NCBI RefSeq assembly: GCF_041260155.1
Contig: NC_091935.1
Coordinates: 8,707,501 to 8,771,500 of the forward strand
DNA: 64,000 nt
Reading direction: 5' to 3'
Source: Ptychodera flava
Taxonomy: Eukaryota; Hemichordata; Enteropneusta; Ptychoderidae
The position numbers and the translations under genes were made by a program. Of this stretch, positions 26,101 to 38,772 are shown in pieces. Every line of letters starts with the position of its first letter. Within the stretch, counting starts at the first letter, position 1. The notes beneath the pieces were generated by a model that saw only the letters and a program-made list of their open reading frames with translations, ran no database searches and was not told the DNA's origin.

Positions 26101-29100
26101 GATCAACAATTATTGTGGTTATTATCGATAAAACTGTAGATGCAGACAAGTGTTGCCACTTTTGCTGTAACACAGAAACAATAGATTTAAGATGATAAAC
26201 AATGGCTGTGAAACATTTTCTGACAAGAACTATCTTGCAACATTAGGGATTGTCTCAGATTGTTGCATAAGTTCAAAAAGCGAAATTCGTTTGTTAACGG
26301 GAAGAGGGGGTTTGATCTCCATTCAATTGGTGAACTTTACTTTCGCTCTTTTATTTAGTGATTACAAGTTCTCTTTACATTGTGTGTAAAAATAAACAAA
26401 AACTGCACACTTTTACCAACAAATTTACTGTAACTGTTTCAAACTCATTCTTGTCATGCTATGGTTACTACTCAAATTTGATTGATTACTTGGTGTAATG
26501 TGGTCAGGGGATACATACTGTTCAGAAGTTATGAAAATGCTACATTGTACTCTCAGGCAGACATCAATATTTTGCACTTTTGAACTTTCGGTTAGGGGAG
26601 GGGGTTTTGATGTAAATGAAGAAATTTCGTTTCTTGAACTTGTGCGACAATTTGAGACGGTCCCTTATTGTAAACGTTGATATTTTTTCTTGCAGGGTAT
26701 CAAATATACCTCATGGTCCATCAGCAAAGTTTTTAGTTGAGAATGGTAAGAAAAGAACTTGTCAGAAATAGCTTTTTCTCTTCAGCTTCTATTGCTACCT
26801 GTATTTTCATGTCAGTTAAAAACCACAATGAATCGTTCTCTTAGATGGTAGCTTGTCATTTCTCCTCAGTGCAGTGGCTACTTGATATTGCTGTAACTCT
26901 AGAAGTAATGATGATCAAGTTTTGTTCAGGCGTATAGGGTGTAATAAGTATCAAAACCAAACCTGATCACAAGGTTGAAATATTGTCTCTACTTGTAAAA
27001 GGTTTTGAATGGCACTTACATATGTAATGATGTAACTCTCTTACATTTAGCTGATAGAAGTTTAAATGTGAGTTATTGACCCTTTGAACCCTGAACCAGT
27101 GACCTGTTGCGGTATGCACTTTATCACTTGACATTAGTGTAAATATCATGAACTATGACATTGTACATGGATTTACACCAAAGCATGGTTCAAAGACATA
27201 ACCAACCACTTACATCTCATACACATAACCTACAATGTGAAAGCGATGATGAATCCTCGGGAAAGATATTATGGTATCTGAATTCCTCACAAACTTTCCC
27301 CAGCAATGTATTGATGATGTGTTCTACCTTTGTCTGCTCTCAGTACACACTATGGATGAACTGAAGTTGACTGGTAATTGTCTGAGAGGCTCCAGACCAA
27401 TCTTGTCTTTTGATTCCAGTTTTGATGAAGCGGCACATTATTCATTACTAAAGGAACTCTTTGTACAGGTGAGTGTTCTAACAGTCGATGCTTGAACTTG
27501 TTCATCTCCAAAATCTGAAACAATCTGACAGTTGTCGATCATAATACCTAACCTTTGTTGAAGAAAATATTGTAAAAGGGCTGAGAATGATGTTGCCCCA
27601 CAACTATACTTCAGACTACCATACTATGAAATGTGGACGTTGTCATAGTCCCTTGTTGAATTACAACTACTGGTATCTCCTACACCATTGTATGCCAAAG
27701 ACAGTCTTGCATACTAACCTACAGAGGGGCAATGTGATATTTTGTAGCAATGAGAAACTGTGAGAGTATTAGTTTAGATTTAAAGAGTTTGCCTGTCCTG
27801 ACCAACAGAATTGATAGATTTTTGAATCTTTTATATCACTGCATGTTCATTGATCACCATTCAGAGTGTCCAACTTTGGTTGATGTTGTTCTTTTCAAGA
27901 ATAAAACTATGATATATTTTCCCCTTGGCCTGTTTGTATCTCAAACTGGATATTCAAAAGATTCTGTAAACAAAAGGGAGCTAGCAACTTGAAAGGGAGG
28001 GCGCTGTTCTGACAAAGATAAACACCCTAGTGATTTTATAGATGATTGAACATCTACGCCATCTTTAAAAAATATCCAAGTAAGAGTGATGCAGAGGGTA
28101 AATTAGGAAGCAAAACTTTGCAGAGTTTCATAATCAAATTTAGTGTTGCTACCTGTGTTTGTAAACTTTACCAGTTACCTAGGCATATTCCATAGCCTTG
28201 TGTTATAAACCATAAACAGTTTATTTTGGTTTCGTACACAATTCACTTACACCATTCCAAATGCAGTAAATTGAAACACTGTGTTCAGGTTGATCACAAA
28301 ATGTGCAACAGGGTTATTGCTTTGAGTATTTCATACAGAGTATTAATTTATGTAGTACAAATACATGTTTTGCTATATTGTATTTGAGCAGACAATTATG
28401 AACTTCATTGGCAAAATTGCACTAGATATTTTATGTATCAATACTATTTATTTCCACAGATTTTCAGCACTCCACAGTATCATCCGAAAAGTCAGCCATT
28501 CGTAGACCGTGTGTATAACTTCTCAATCGGTGACAACAGAATTTGGTTCAGGAATTATCAGGTAAAGCGAAAGGATTTGGTTTCAGAATTGAAAGACAAT
28601 CACACTGTGTGCAAGTAATTACGTCTCTCCAGGTCTTCTGAAGCAAAAGTTAATGACCTTAAACCTTTCACCACCGTGGTTTGTCCCAAACCCATTGTTT
28701 TCTATGGTAAAGTTGGACCTGTATACAGGGAACTGGGGTGAAAGCCTTAAACTATAAAACTGCAACAGTTATTCAAAAATTATTCCAAAAATGTTCTGTT
28801 TTTCACAGCATGTCAGTCCAGGATGTCAGTGCTACTATCCTGAATATACTATTTTTTCCATGTATCTGCAAATAGTTATGTTTATAAATGCTGGTAGGCA
28901 TGGCGTATTTTACGATTTTGTTTGTCAGATAGCTTGAGGTTACATCACTCTTCAAGAGGACATTTAGAGTTTAGCTATGGGCTTTGTAATTTACACATCA
29001 GAGGAAATTTGAATATCAATCACCTTGCATGAAAAATTGTTTACAGTTTCTCTGAAACTGAATTAGGAAGAAGAGGGAAACACATTGGAGTAAGTTTCCA

Positions 29101-32100
29101 TGGCAACATTTTATAATAATGTAAGAGTGACTTGCGAATTTTTGTAAGTAAAAATATGACTGAGTACACGCACATTATAAAGTTACACAATAGTGATTTA
29201 TTTCTGGAAACATCTTTCACAACATGTTTACTATTTAGCCTCATGTCCAAATGATAGCATTACATAAATACCTGAAAACTCATAATTTTCTTCATCATTT
29301 TATCAGATTATAGAGGAAAGTGGTGCACTTGCCGAAATCGGACCAAGGTTTACGTTGAATCTCATCAAAGTGTTTGGTGGCAGCTTCGTTGGACCAACAC
29401 TGTACGAGAACCCCCACTACATGTCTCCCAATGAGGTCAGTCTTTGTACACACTGTCTATTCCTGTACACATACCTGTTTTCGAGACAATTATGCATCTT
29501 TATCATCACTAGACTCATCGTTAACCCTTTCAGGCCTAAACCCCTATATATAGGGGTAGCTCTGTATTTAGAGTTCCATTATTAACATAGAATGTGCCTG
29601 AGACAATTTGTCACGACTTTCAAATTTTACCGTACTTTGCCAGTCTGTTCCTCATGTGGACTCAAATTGAAAATTTGTTGAGTAAAAGAAGTTTTCATTG
29701 CCTTTTTTGTGAGAAAATTAATAAATTAATATTTCCCCACTGAGTTAACATGGGATATCAGCCATTCAAAGGAGCTTGTTTTTCTTGTACCAAAATTTGC
29801 ACGGTGATGCCGGATTTTCATTCCTGGCTATGAAAGAACCGTTTAAAGTTTCACCAAGGAAAGTTTGAGCACAAGTTTAAAACTTTGAATCTGAGGTACA
29901 TACTACCTTAATCCAAAAGAGGATTGTTTTCTATAAGTCTCCGCTCACTATGAAAAGACCAGTAAGTTGTCAAATGGGTGGTGATATAGATAGTTTTACT
30001 TCAGCAATAGCCAAATAGACTTATCATCTTCTTTATCCTGGCTATTTCGCATTGGGCCTGTTTATGATTTTGAATGTTCCATGTTGAGGAGTCCCAGTGT
30101 TCCTTGCAATGTGCAGGGACTGTCTGAAGTGTAATGACATGTAGTTGTGTCTGCTGTAGGAAATATGTCTACAACATTCTAATCCCAACCTCCTGACTTA
30201 TTAAAACAGTAACTTACCAGTATGAAATATATCCAAAGAATTTTCCACCCTTACTACTACCGGTAATGGAAATACTACTGACCAGAGTGACACATCTAGA
30301 TATTCTCAGCATTTTCTCCATCCCCTTGATTTATAAACAAGCAGACTGATTAGCATGATAAGGGATATGTAAATTAGTTCACTTTTGCATATGTTTCAGT
30401 TTTGTCAGTCATGTACCATGAACCACAACATGCCAGAAATACCCCAGGTCCAGTAGAGTTATCAGTTTGTGACATTAAGGTAGAACGCACCTCGGGGACA
30501 GATTTTCAGACTCTCAAACTTTTACAATTCTCTTCTGATATACCACATGTGGGGGTTCATTTTAAAGCTCTCGGTGAAAGAAATATTTTTTCTTTCTTCG
30601 TTTTTCGAAATTCGAAAATTATAATTTTTCTCCATAGAGTTAACACAGGGATGGCGGCCATTTTGAATTTCTAATATCGGTAAATCTTGGGTAATTTGTT
30701 TATCTAGCACCAAATTTGCATGGTGACCCCCTATTTTTATTCTTGATTTTGAAAGAGAATGATTGAAAGATTCCTTGAGGAAAGTTAGAGCAAAAGTTTA
30801 AGTCTTTCACTTGCGAGGTGCATACTACCTTAAGATTCAATCGCGTTATTCAAATTCTTGAGAGGAAATCTCTCTGTTTTCAGCCTTTATGAATGTCTCC
30901 ATGCTTGAATGCCTGTTTCAAACTGCAAGTCTACCAATAGTGGTGTACAGTAGCTCTCACAATTTCTCGTTCCAAATCTGTTGGGCAGGGTAGCCTACCA
31001 TCGTGGTAAATTCAAGTTCTGTTATTGTGAGCATCAGTGTAGTCCTACCACTGATAGCTTGTAATCATATGAAATTTGCTATGTTAGATGACCAGTTTTC
31101 TCATTTGTGGTTTAAACATGTCTTAAACTGCTTCTGAGAGGGAGGGCATTCGAAATTCCTTCGTTGATTCCTCACTATGTCCTCATTTAGGTACATCATT
31201 CATGTTTGCAAATATTCTATCCTTGGAATTGGTGTTATTTTTTAACCACATCAAAGCTTCATCAGTCGCAACAGTAGGTTGTATTTTTAGCTTAAACACT
31301 GCTTTTAATGCATAGCCTTTTTATACGCATCCGAAAGTTGGATGGACCAAATGTCACGTTCTGGATACAGTACAATCCAACATGTCTCATCACAGATAAA
31401 AGCAGCTTAAGTAGATGTCAAAACAGTCCCCAACCAAAAAAAGTAACTTTTTGAGGTCACTATTGTGGAAAATCAATAGAGACTAACTGCATCTCATATT
31501 CAAGTTTCCTACACTAGTTTGACATAGAAGTAGAAGCTTTGCATTCCTATTGTAAAATTGCCCTGTGATTTCCACTTTTGGCACTCTGGTTTTCTGCTTC
31601 TATAACATCCCTACCTGTAATCCTATTGTGCTGTGATTTAATACACCACTGTCAAGGCCAGTCTATAGAGGTAACACATGTTGCTAAAAATTGGAATGTT
31701 CACATTCAAGCTGAATTAGAAGGATTTTGTGCTGGTTACACCCGTCTGTGTTCTCACATGGTTACTATGAATGAAAATGTTTACAAAATTGGTTTGTTTA
31801 ACCTGTTCATCCCATTCTGTGTCAACAGGGACATACTCACCATTGGTAACAATGAGTTTAGGCTAAACCATAGTGGTGAAAGGGTTAAGGAGATACACTG
31901 TTGATGGTGTTTTTTTGGTCATGAGTGTGCTATTTCTATACTACGTCAATGACACGCAGAATAAAATCAGCATTATCTAATTTTTGTAACAATTCCATGA
32001 GATATGCAGTTTTGTTTTACTTCATAATTTGTGTTTCTAGTTACATAACTTTTCTTTCACTTCTCCTTTCCACAGCAACGAAGAGAAGCCAGACGGGAGG

Positions 32101-32270
32101 CATCATACAAATACAAGGACCGCGTGGAGGCCAAACAGTTCCTGGAAAAACGCCGTGAGGAAACCAAAGATAAGTCGTACAGAATGGATCCAACAGATGA
32201 AGTCTTCTACACAATCAAACCTGAAGACGCTAAAGGTGCTGCCAAAGCAACTTTCTTCAGGAAAAAGTAA
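23159..32270 (+). CDS. BRIX1: Ribosome biogenesis protein BRX1 homologue, 9 exons, 319 aa
   Basis: Nucleolar factor for assembly of the 60S subunit; binds pre-rRNA with partners such as EBNA1BP2 through its Brix domain. Exons: 23159-23290, 23795-23906, 24720-24763, 25872-25942, 26696-26745, 27344-27468, 28460-28561, 29307-29435, 32076-32270 (stop TAA). All borders are GT-AG and phases join. An earlier GT at 23251 would break the frame, so the donor after 23290 was used. Residues 1-44 are Lys-rich with a nuclear-localisation-like KKAKKIKP; about 45-250 form the Brix domain with family signatures GKWKNKTRVLIFSSRGI, CEMKNCNKVIYFE, PHGPSAKFLVEN, LTGNCLRGSRPILSFD, HPKSQPFVDRV, DNRIWFRNYQ and GPTLYENPHY; 256-290 is a charged helical tail; the C-terminus ends in FFRKK. 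The human protein is about 350 aa. Introns 2, 7 and 8 carry MITEs or foldback DNA. Confidence 0.96.
23931..24542. mobile_element. 612-bp foldback element in BRIX1 intron 2
   Basis: Two arms of about 300 bp are inverted copies meeting near 24240 (outer GCTGCAAAATTGTAGCG at the left and its complement at the right). The sequence ACCTCCGTAGG occurs immediately outside both ends (23920-23930 and 24543-24553), a candidate 11-bp target-site duplication. The arms create mirrored false ORFs on both strands. No transposase. As RNA this intron would form a long hairpin. Confidence 0.85.
28663..28746 (+). mobile_element. Short palindromic MITE, family B, copy 3
   Basis: TTAA at 28659-28662 and 28747-28750. 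Left ACCTTTCACCACCGTGG, right GGTGAAAGCC. In BRIX1 intron 7. Confidence 0.75.
29586..29907 (+). mobile_element. TTAA MITE, family A, copy 3
   Basis: TTAA at 29582-29585 and 29908-29911. Right end GAGGTACATACTACC is canonical; the left end is diverged (CATAGAATGTGCCTGAG). In BRIX1 intron 8. Confidence 0.75.
30479..30829 (+). mobile_element. TTAA MITE, family A, copy 4 (reference copy)
   Basis: The best full-length copy (351 bp). TTAA at 30475-30478 and 30830-30833; ends GGTAGAACGCACCTCG and CGAGGTGCATACTACC form the inverted repeat. The middle has GGGATGGCGGCCATTTTGAA (30649-30668). No coding content. In BRIX1 intron 8. Confidence 0.9.
31802..31884 (-). mobile_element. Short palindromic MITE, family B, copy 4
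   Basis: TTAA at 31798-31801 and 31885-31888. Reads as the reverse complement of the other family-B copies (CACCATTGG, AACCATAGTGGTGAAAGGG). In BRIX1 intron 8. Confidence 0.72.
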
Positions 32271-32446
32271 TTGAGATAGACAGTGACATAAACTGTCGAG
32301 TATAGGTCAAAGCATTTTGTAAGCTGGCAGCTGATTGGATCATTCATAGGTACACTTTGTCAAGGAAGCAATCAGACGTTTGGTTACAGCCTCAACACCC
32401 GACACACCTTTCACAAACCAGAATCTCTGTGTTTTATTTATCATGA

Positions 32447-32452
32447 AATAAA
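32447..32452 (+). terminator. BRIX1 polyadenylation signal
   Basis: Canonical AATAAA 177 bp after the BRIX1 stop codon, followed by T-rich sequence. It is the first such hexamer downstream of the stop, so a compact 3' UTR is likely. Confidence 0.7.
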
Positions 32453-32970
32453 ACTTTTTAGACAAAATGACGAAAATATTGAGTGGTTGATTTTATCATT
32501 TAATTCTCATTTCAGGCCAGGAGGTGCAACTTTCAATTTTTTTTAACTGTTTTGTCCTGTATATTAACTACAGTTTCTTGTTCTACTCGCTGAAGCATGT
32601 TGAGATCCAAAGTATTAAATTTGTCAACTCAGCCTGTTCATTTGTTAACCACACTGAAATTGTTATTATTGACAAGTGAATTCTGGTCCAGACTAGAATT
32701 CCAGTGTGTACAGTACATTTCGCAATCACAGACGCGGTGTTGATAATGTAAATATTCGGTGTCTCAACATTGCTTTGGTGAGTAGAAGGAGAGCTTTTAA
32801 TTGATCTACAAAACACAAATAGTGAAAAAATCATCAAAAGTTGCAGCTACTGGCATTTTAATTCCTAATGGACTCAAAGAAAAAGGAAAAGAGTCATTTC
32901 ATACAGTGAAAGTACATAATGCATGATTCAATGCCATGGTGCAATTCAACACTACATTAGACGGGTCTGT

Positions 32971-33015
32971 CTGATGATCGCTACAGAGAGCACATGTAGC
33001 GTGAAACTCTGAGTA
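32971..33015 (+). ncRNA. Candidate hammerhead ribozyme motif
   Basis: Core CTGATGA (32971-32977), then a 7-bp stem II (CGCTACA 32979-32985 with TGTAGCG 32995-33001, separated from the core by a T/T pair), GAAAC (33003-33007), a 3-bp stem III (CTC/GAG) and a GTA cleavage triplet (33013-33015). Core and stem II agree with the hammerhead fold; stem I is weak. It lies 40 bp before a long TA microsatellite, as expected for ribozyme-bearing retroelement ends such as Penelope-like elements. Confidence 0.6.
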
Positions 33016-33054
33016 ACGCCTAAGTCCTGTGTTCTACTTGTTATCATTTTTTAC

Positions 33055-33134
33055 CGTATATATATTATATATATATATATATATAGTATATATATATATA
33101 TGTATATATAAATAAATATATATATATATAAATC

Positions 33135-33213
<79 letters not shown>
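33055..33213. repeat. (TA)n/(CA)n compound microsatellite
   Basis: Interrupted TA runs followed by about 11 CA units. Flanked on both sides by hammerhead-like motifs. Confidence 0.97.
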
Positions 33214-33246
33214 AAGATGAGAATACTGAACTATGTGTGGTACCTA

Positions 33247-33273
33247 TTACTCGAGTTTCATGCAATCATTAGC
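33247..33273 (-). ncRNA. Degenerate hammerhead-like motif, reverse orientation
   Basis: On the minus strand: CTAATGA (one change from the core), TTGCAT in place of stem II, then GAAACTCGAGTA. The second half matches GAAACTCTGAGTA of the motif at 33003-33015, so both derive from the same repeat facing the TA tract from opposite sides. The core change and lost stem II suggest it is inactive. Confidence 0.4.
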
Positions 33274-35861
33274 TATCCTGCAGAAGCATCGAAACATCAA
33301 TATTACTGGTACTCTGAAATAATCATCAAACTCGAATCTCACATTTGTATATTGCTTTGTGCAAAATTAGCAAGAAATCAGGGTCAGTCATTTGCATGAA
33401 GTCTCTACCATGCAAAAGAGATGAAGTTAGTGTTAAAATAAACAGTGAATTTTGAGCGAGCACTTGGTATAATGAGTCGGTGTTGTTCCCATGACGTATC
33501 TTCAGCAGTGATCTGTAAAATTCTGTAATTGAAGTGACCTGTAGCTGTATGTTTCTTGGTGTGTATTTATCTCACAGACCGTTGGCTTGTCATTAAGCTA
33601 TTTTTCACATTTTACCTCTCCAGAGGCGACGACCTACCTGTACACCCAAGTTCAAGTCAAACCCTTTACCGAGTGAATTGAGTGACTGTTGAGCGCCACC
33701 ACTGGCAGGTCTGCATATCACATGACCTAAAATTTTCCAAGAGAACAAAATTCCAAAAACACTCTTCTGGTCACTGGTTGAAACTACCGCAACTAGCATT
33801 CTTAATGTACAGTGGCTAGACCGCTGACAGTTTTTTAACACCAAATACTAAGAAAGTTCTACACCCTAATATGAATAGAGATAAAGTCAAGTCAATAATG
33901 ATGATGCTGACTGAGTTACGCAAGCGGTCACAGCCCTGGTCACAGGTGACCTGGGAGTGTTACACGGGCTTTGTAGCTCCTCCATCTGTAACCATTGTCA
34001 ACTGTTTATCCAAAATAAGACCACGTCGACATTGAAACTGTACATGTTTTCTGATAAAGGTTGCATCACATTACAAAGGGCCTCATTAAAAGCAGAGACA
34101 TCTGGTGTCATCAAGGTAACAGATGTGGCCATATACCAGTGAAATGGTTATTGAAATTAACCAAACGGGCTCTTTTTCCAGGAATTTTGTTCAGCTTTAA
34201 AATAATTCATTTTGGATGAATTTTAAAAAAAGACACATAATAATTCAAGTTTGCAATTATATTCGGGGGGGGGGTTCTGTGCCTGTAAATTTCCGGGGGT
34301 GCTTTTCCTAGACCCTGACGTTCGGACCATTAGCTATGCTTAAAGTGGTGCTGTGTTTACTGTAAAGCAGTATGGAGGTCTTCTACATACATTAGTGAAA
34401 CATGATTATAAGAGGTTGATAAGTCTTACTTTTTTAGTTCGAGTAATAATTTTCTTCGACACGTGCGTCCAAATTACAACGCTGTACGTTCAGTTATTGT
34501 ATACATATCAACCGTAACAGTGGACGTCATGAAATTACGGTCACCAGAATCTGTAGTCTAAAACTTAGCCTCATTTTCGGGTTCAGATCTGCAAAAGTTT
34601 GGGTTTGCAGAGCTGGAGAATTATGGCTATATCCATCGACTGCCAATGCCGGCATAGTTTATGATGATAAAAGTTATTTCAATATGATGATGATAGTACA
34701 TTAATTCTCCTGTGTCAGTAAGAAAAGTAAAGTTAACATCTGCTTCATTCTTTGAATTGGTATTGTATTTTTGTAACGTTTTTTCATTATATTATTCTTG
34801 ATATCTTGTTTGATGCCAAGTGCCAATATTGGCTCTAAAATGAGGCGCGGTTCGCGTGAAAATGAGATTAAAAAGAACGCTTAGCTTCAGGGTGCGACCC
34901 TCAGAATAGGACGTTTCACCATCATTTTGAGATATGCGATTCTTCCGATCCTTTCTTTATTTCTAGGGGTTCACAAGAAGCAAGGCGGGTGTTTGTACAC
35001 TGTACCATACCGTACCACTGTAAGATTGCGTCCGTACTCCCCAGCCCAGGTTACGATAGTGCCAGTGACGAACGTTCGCTCTTCGGTGGGCCATCCAAAT
35101 GCAAGCTTTTCCGATAATCACAAAAGTTCTCATCGATTTCGAGATATCCGCTTATAATTTCGAAGTCAAATATTTGATGGTTTATACTAAATTTTTTTAC
35201 AAAATACAATTTTCTTCCAAGACCAAGATGGCCAGCGCGTACGCCTGCCAAATTTTGCATCTAAGAAAGAGCGCCATCAATCATACTTGCCGAGATTTCC
35301 TCGTAAATCTTACGACTGAAAATTATTTGCAAGTAACAACCTGCCGTCTGAAACTTCCGATCGATAAATATTATAGCGGTCGGTTATCAACCAACCTAAT
35401 TTCGTCACGTAACTCGTTGAAGCAAAGTAATTTCTATAAATTTTGAATAAGTAGCGACTTAATCGGCACGTAATTGGCAGTGCCAGTGTATTGATTAAAG
35501 TGCAATTTGCACGTCAATCAATGAAACGCATGGCAGTTACGACAAATCAATGTTTTGAATCAAGAAAAAGATGGCCCGTGTCTGTATGAGTCAAATATAA
35601 ATTAATAAAACCCTGGCGTTTGCCATTAACATTTCATAAAAATCAAGCAAATGTGATTCATTTCATAAAAATCACATGATTATTGAATTTGATGTAGTTT
35701 GACTTTACTGACTGCGTATTCATTATGATATAAAACAGAGCAAGAAAAGGGACGAGTTTTATTTTGAACGAAGTTGCCGCTTTAGTACTTCTTATCTCGG
35801 ATTTTATGTAATGTGCTTCACTATAGATACGAACCCATTTCCTTCATAATTACACCTTCAA

Positions 35862-35939
35862 TCCTTTCACCACCATGGTTTTGTCGAAATCCTTTGTTGT
35901 GAACGGTGATTATGGGCCTGTTACACGAGGGTGAACAGG
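35862..35939 (+). mobile_element. Short palindromic MITE, family B, copy 5
   Basis: Left TCCTTTCACCACCATGG (site mutated to TTCA), right GGTGAACAGG followed by TTAA (35940-35943). Confidence 0.75.
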
Positions 35940-36950
35940 TTAAGCGAAATATAATCGAAATCGAAGACTAGGTGCGTTTCAGAAACACATTACACGTACT
36001 TTTTCTTCTACTTCAGTCGCAAAGGCTATTTTTCACGGATAAATAGAACTTTCCCATCAGAGTCAACCCGAGACAGTAGGAAGCGATTCTATATATTATT
36101 TAAAAAAATTCATGACTGCTCTAGTACAGAGATTGCACAATTCACGACGGTCCCAATGTTAGCCTTCACGGATGCACGGATGTAAAATATGCTGTCTCAT
36201 TTCCGAACGTACAGATTAGGAAATGTTTGTAAGCTGTGCATACTACTTTTGATATAAGCTGTTATACCACACTTGTAAAACAAAGTCTTAAAAACTTGAT
36301 GTGTTGGAAGTCGAGGCAAAATCTTAACGAAACTACATTTTATGTTATGTTATGTTATGTTATAAGAATCATGTTATTAAAGCACGTCTTATACTTATGA
36401 TTGAAATCACCAATCTTCCTTATTGATAAACCCGTAGAGGGATTTCGCTCTGAGGTCTGTTCCTCATATAATGCTCATGACCACGAATATTTTTATCAGA
36501 TCAAAATTTTGCGTCAACAGGGGAGAGTCCATGCCAATATTAGTTTGAGCCGCTATTTTCCTTTTGTAACCATGTAGACTGAAAAATCGACAACAAGGGA
36601 AAAAGTCATAAATATACGACACAGAACACAGTAAATCATTACACTTGCAGCTTAATTTTTGAACACATTCTTTGGTCGGCGCTGAGTGACAGTCTCCCGC
36701 CGGAAATTGCTGCTCAGTTCCAACGACTCTTTTGAGAAATTACTTTGATGATGTCGATTACACCATTCCTTTCTTTCATCTTAGAAAGACATTTACAGGA
36801 TCAGTAGCCGATATTTGTTTCATATCGCCCGCCCGGTATCCATGCCAACGACATCGGGTGTAATCGTAAATGTGACACGAATAGTCGTTGCAAGCGATAA
36901 ATTTAGTACACGCGTACGGTTATAAGGCAGAGTGACCGTGTTTTGTATTT

Positions 36951-37052
36951 GTATGATGTATGTATGTATGTATGTATGTATGTATGTATGTATGTATGTA
37001 TGTATGTATGTATGTATGTATGCATGCATGCATGCATGCATGCATGCATGCA
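36951..37052. repeat. (GTAT)n then (GCAT)n microsatellite
   Basis: About 17 GTAT/TATG units change into about 8 TGCA units within one array. Confidence 0.97.
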
Positions 37053-37920
37053 AGTATGTATACATAGTGTACGTGTTATTTTTCAACATTTGTAGGATTT
37101 TTTTTCTTGTTATAAAGTCCTTATCGAATACGATACATTATATGCAACCTTCATCAATGCGTGGAAAATCATTTAGCTTTGTATGGGTATGCGAATTGAC
37201 AGCTCGTATAATTATGACAGTGGAGTCATTCTGTGTCTGTGTACTGTGCTGTCATACGCTCAGCGTGTTTCCTGTTACCCAATGTAATTGTCTCTATTTT
37301 GTCAGTTCACTGTCTTCAAGTATTCCATAGCCATTTCACATGTTTGTTTTGTCTCTGTGTTTACCAGTCTCCCATTTGGACGGTTTCCATGGCGTGCGTC
37401 AATACGATTGCAACATACACACATCACCTGATTCGTACACAAATGATTTGATTTAATAGCCTTGTCTTGGAGACTATGAGAGTGTACACATTGGGCAGTG
37501 CCAACTGATCAGCTGAACAGGATTATTATAATACTAACTTGATGTCAAGTAACCCTACCTCAGCAATATTCAGAGCAAAGAGTAACTTCATTGATTTTAA
37601 AGTGAGAAGAATGGTTTAAATTTGACTATGAATTCAGTTGGTCAAAAGTCGCACACTCGTGGCAATTTTAATGTGTCAAGTAAAATGATAGCCTTATAGT
37701 ACTGTGCAACCGTAGACACTCTTCGCCAGGAGAAAGATGTTTGAACTCATCGAAGGGCGCTAACTTCGTACACCTCCACTGTGAGGGTGTTTCAATGAAC
37801 CTCGATATATGTACAATTTACAATACCCTTATGTGTATAAGAAGGTAACACATGCGTATATTAATCGCAAACTGTAGAGCTGGGCACCGTTGATAAAAGT
37901 TATGCCATCGTGTAATACCA

Positions 37921-38344
37921 TAGGGTCCTCAATCTCCGATGATATAGATGATGATGATGATTAAATATTTAAAAATGGAGAAAAATAAAAATATATTTGG
38001 ACTCTGTAAATTTGTTGTTGTTGTTGTTATTGTTGTTGTTGTTGATAGTATTTGCAGAAAAGAACAAAGTATGCGCTGCGAAATTCAATACAGCCAAGCT
38101 AGACTGTATTGAATTTTGCAGCGCATATGTATAGTTAGGCTGTATTGAATTCGCAGCGCATACTTTGTTCTTTTCTGCAAATACTATCAACAACATAAAC
38201 AATAACAACAACAACAACAACAACAACAAATTTACAGAGTCCAAATATTTATTTATTTTTCTCCATTTTTAAATATTTAATCATCATCATCATCATCATT
38301 ATCATCATCATCATCAATATCATCGGAGATTGAGGACCCTATGG
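37921..38344. mobile_element. 424-bp foldback element carrying GTT/AAC repeats
   Basis: Near-perfect inverted repeat: CTCAATCTCCGATGATAT at the left returns inverted at 38318-38335, with arms of about 200 bp that include mirrored GTT and AAC tracts and a mirrored TTTGCAGAAAAGAACAAAGT. TAATACCA occurs just outside both ends (37913-37920 and 38345-38352), a candidate 8-bp target duplication, although it overlaps the palindrome edge by 3 bp. No coding content. Confidence 0.8.
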
Positions 38345-38433
38345 TAATACCAACGCTATCACAGTATCACACACATCGAGTAGTACCATATGATCACAGT
38401 ATTTGCACAACATATTGAAATCATGTTTATTAA

Positions 38434-38772
38434 GGCAGAAAGCGCCTCGGGGACAGCTATTCTGTCTTTCAAATTTTTTACAATTCTTTTTTGATTTACC
38501 ACTTGTGGAGGCTCATTTTAAAGCTCTTACAGTAAGACAAATTTTCACATTAGCTTTTTGGAAAATAAAAACTATTCTTTTCTCGTAGAGTTAACACAGG
38601 GACAATGGCCATGTTGAATTTATATCGATACATATGAGGTAATTTGTCTCTCTAGAACCAAATTTTGCACAGTGACCCCTGATTTTTCTGCTTGATTTGG
38701 CAAGAGAACAGTTGAGAGTTTCACTGAGGAAAGTTTGAGCAAAAGTTTAAGTCTTTCACTTTCGAGGTGCAT
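38434..38772 (+). mobile_element. TTAA MITE, family A, copy 5
   Basis: TTAA at 38430-38433, start GGCAGAAAGCGCCTCGG. Its right end (CGAGGTGCATA, about 38763-38773) runs straight into copy 6. Confidence 0.78.

Noticed and set aside
27244..27343. Possible box C/D snoRNA in BRIX1 intron 5 (ATGATGA, CTGA)
   Set aside because: The required D box would fall inside the following exon and no terminal stem is visible.
31925..32158. Plus-strand frame overlapping the last BRIX1 exon
   Set aside because: A different frame from the real exon starting at 32076; a shadow.
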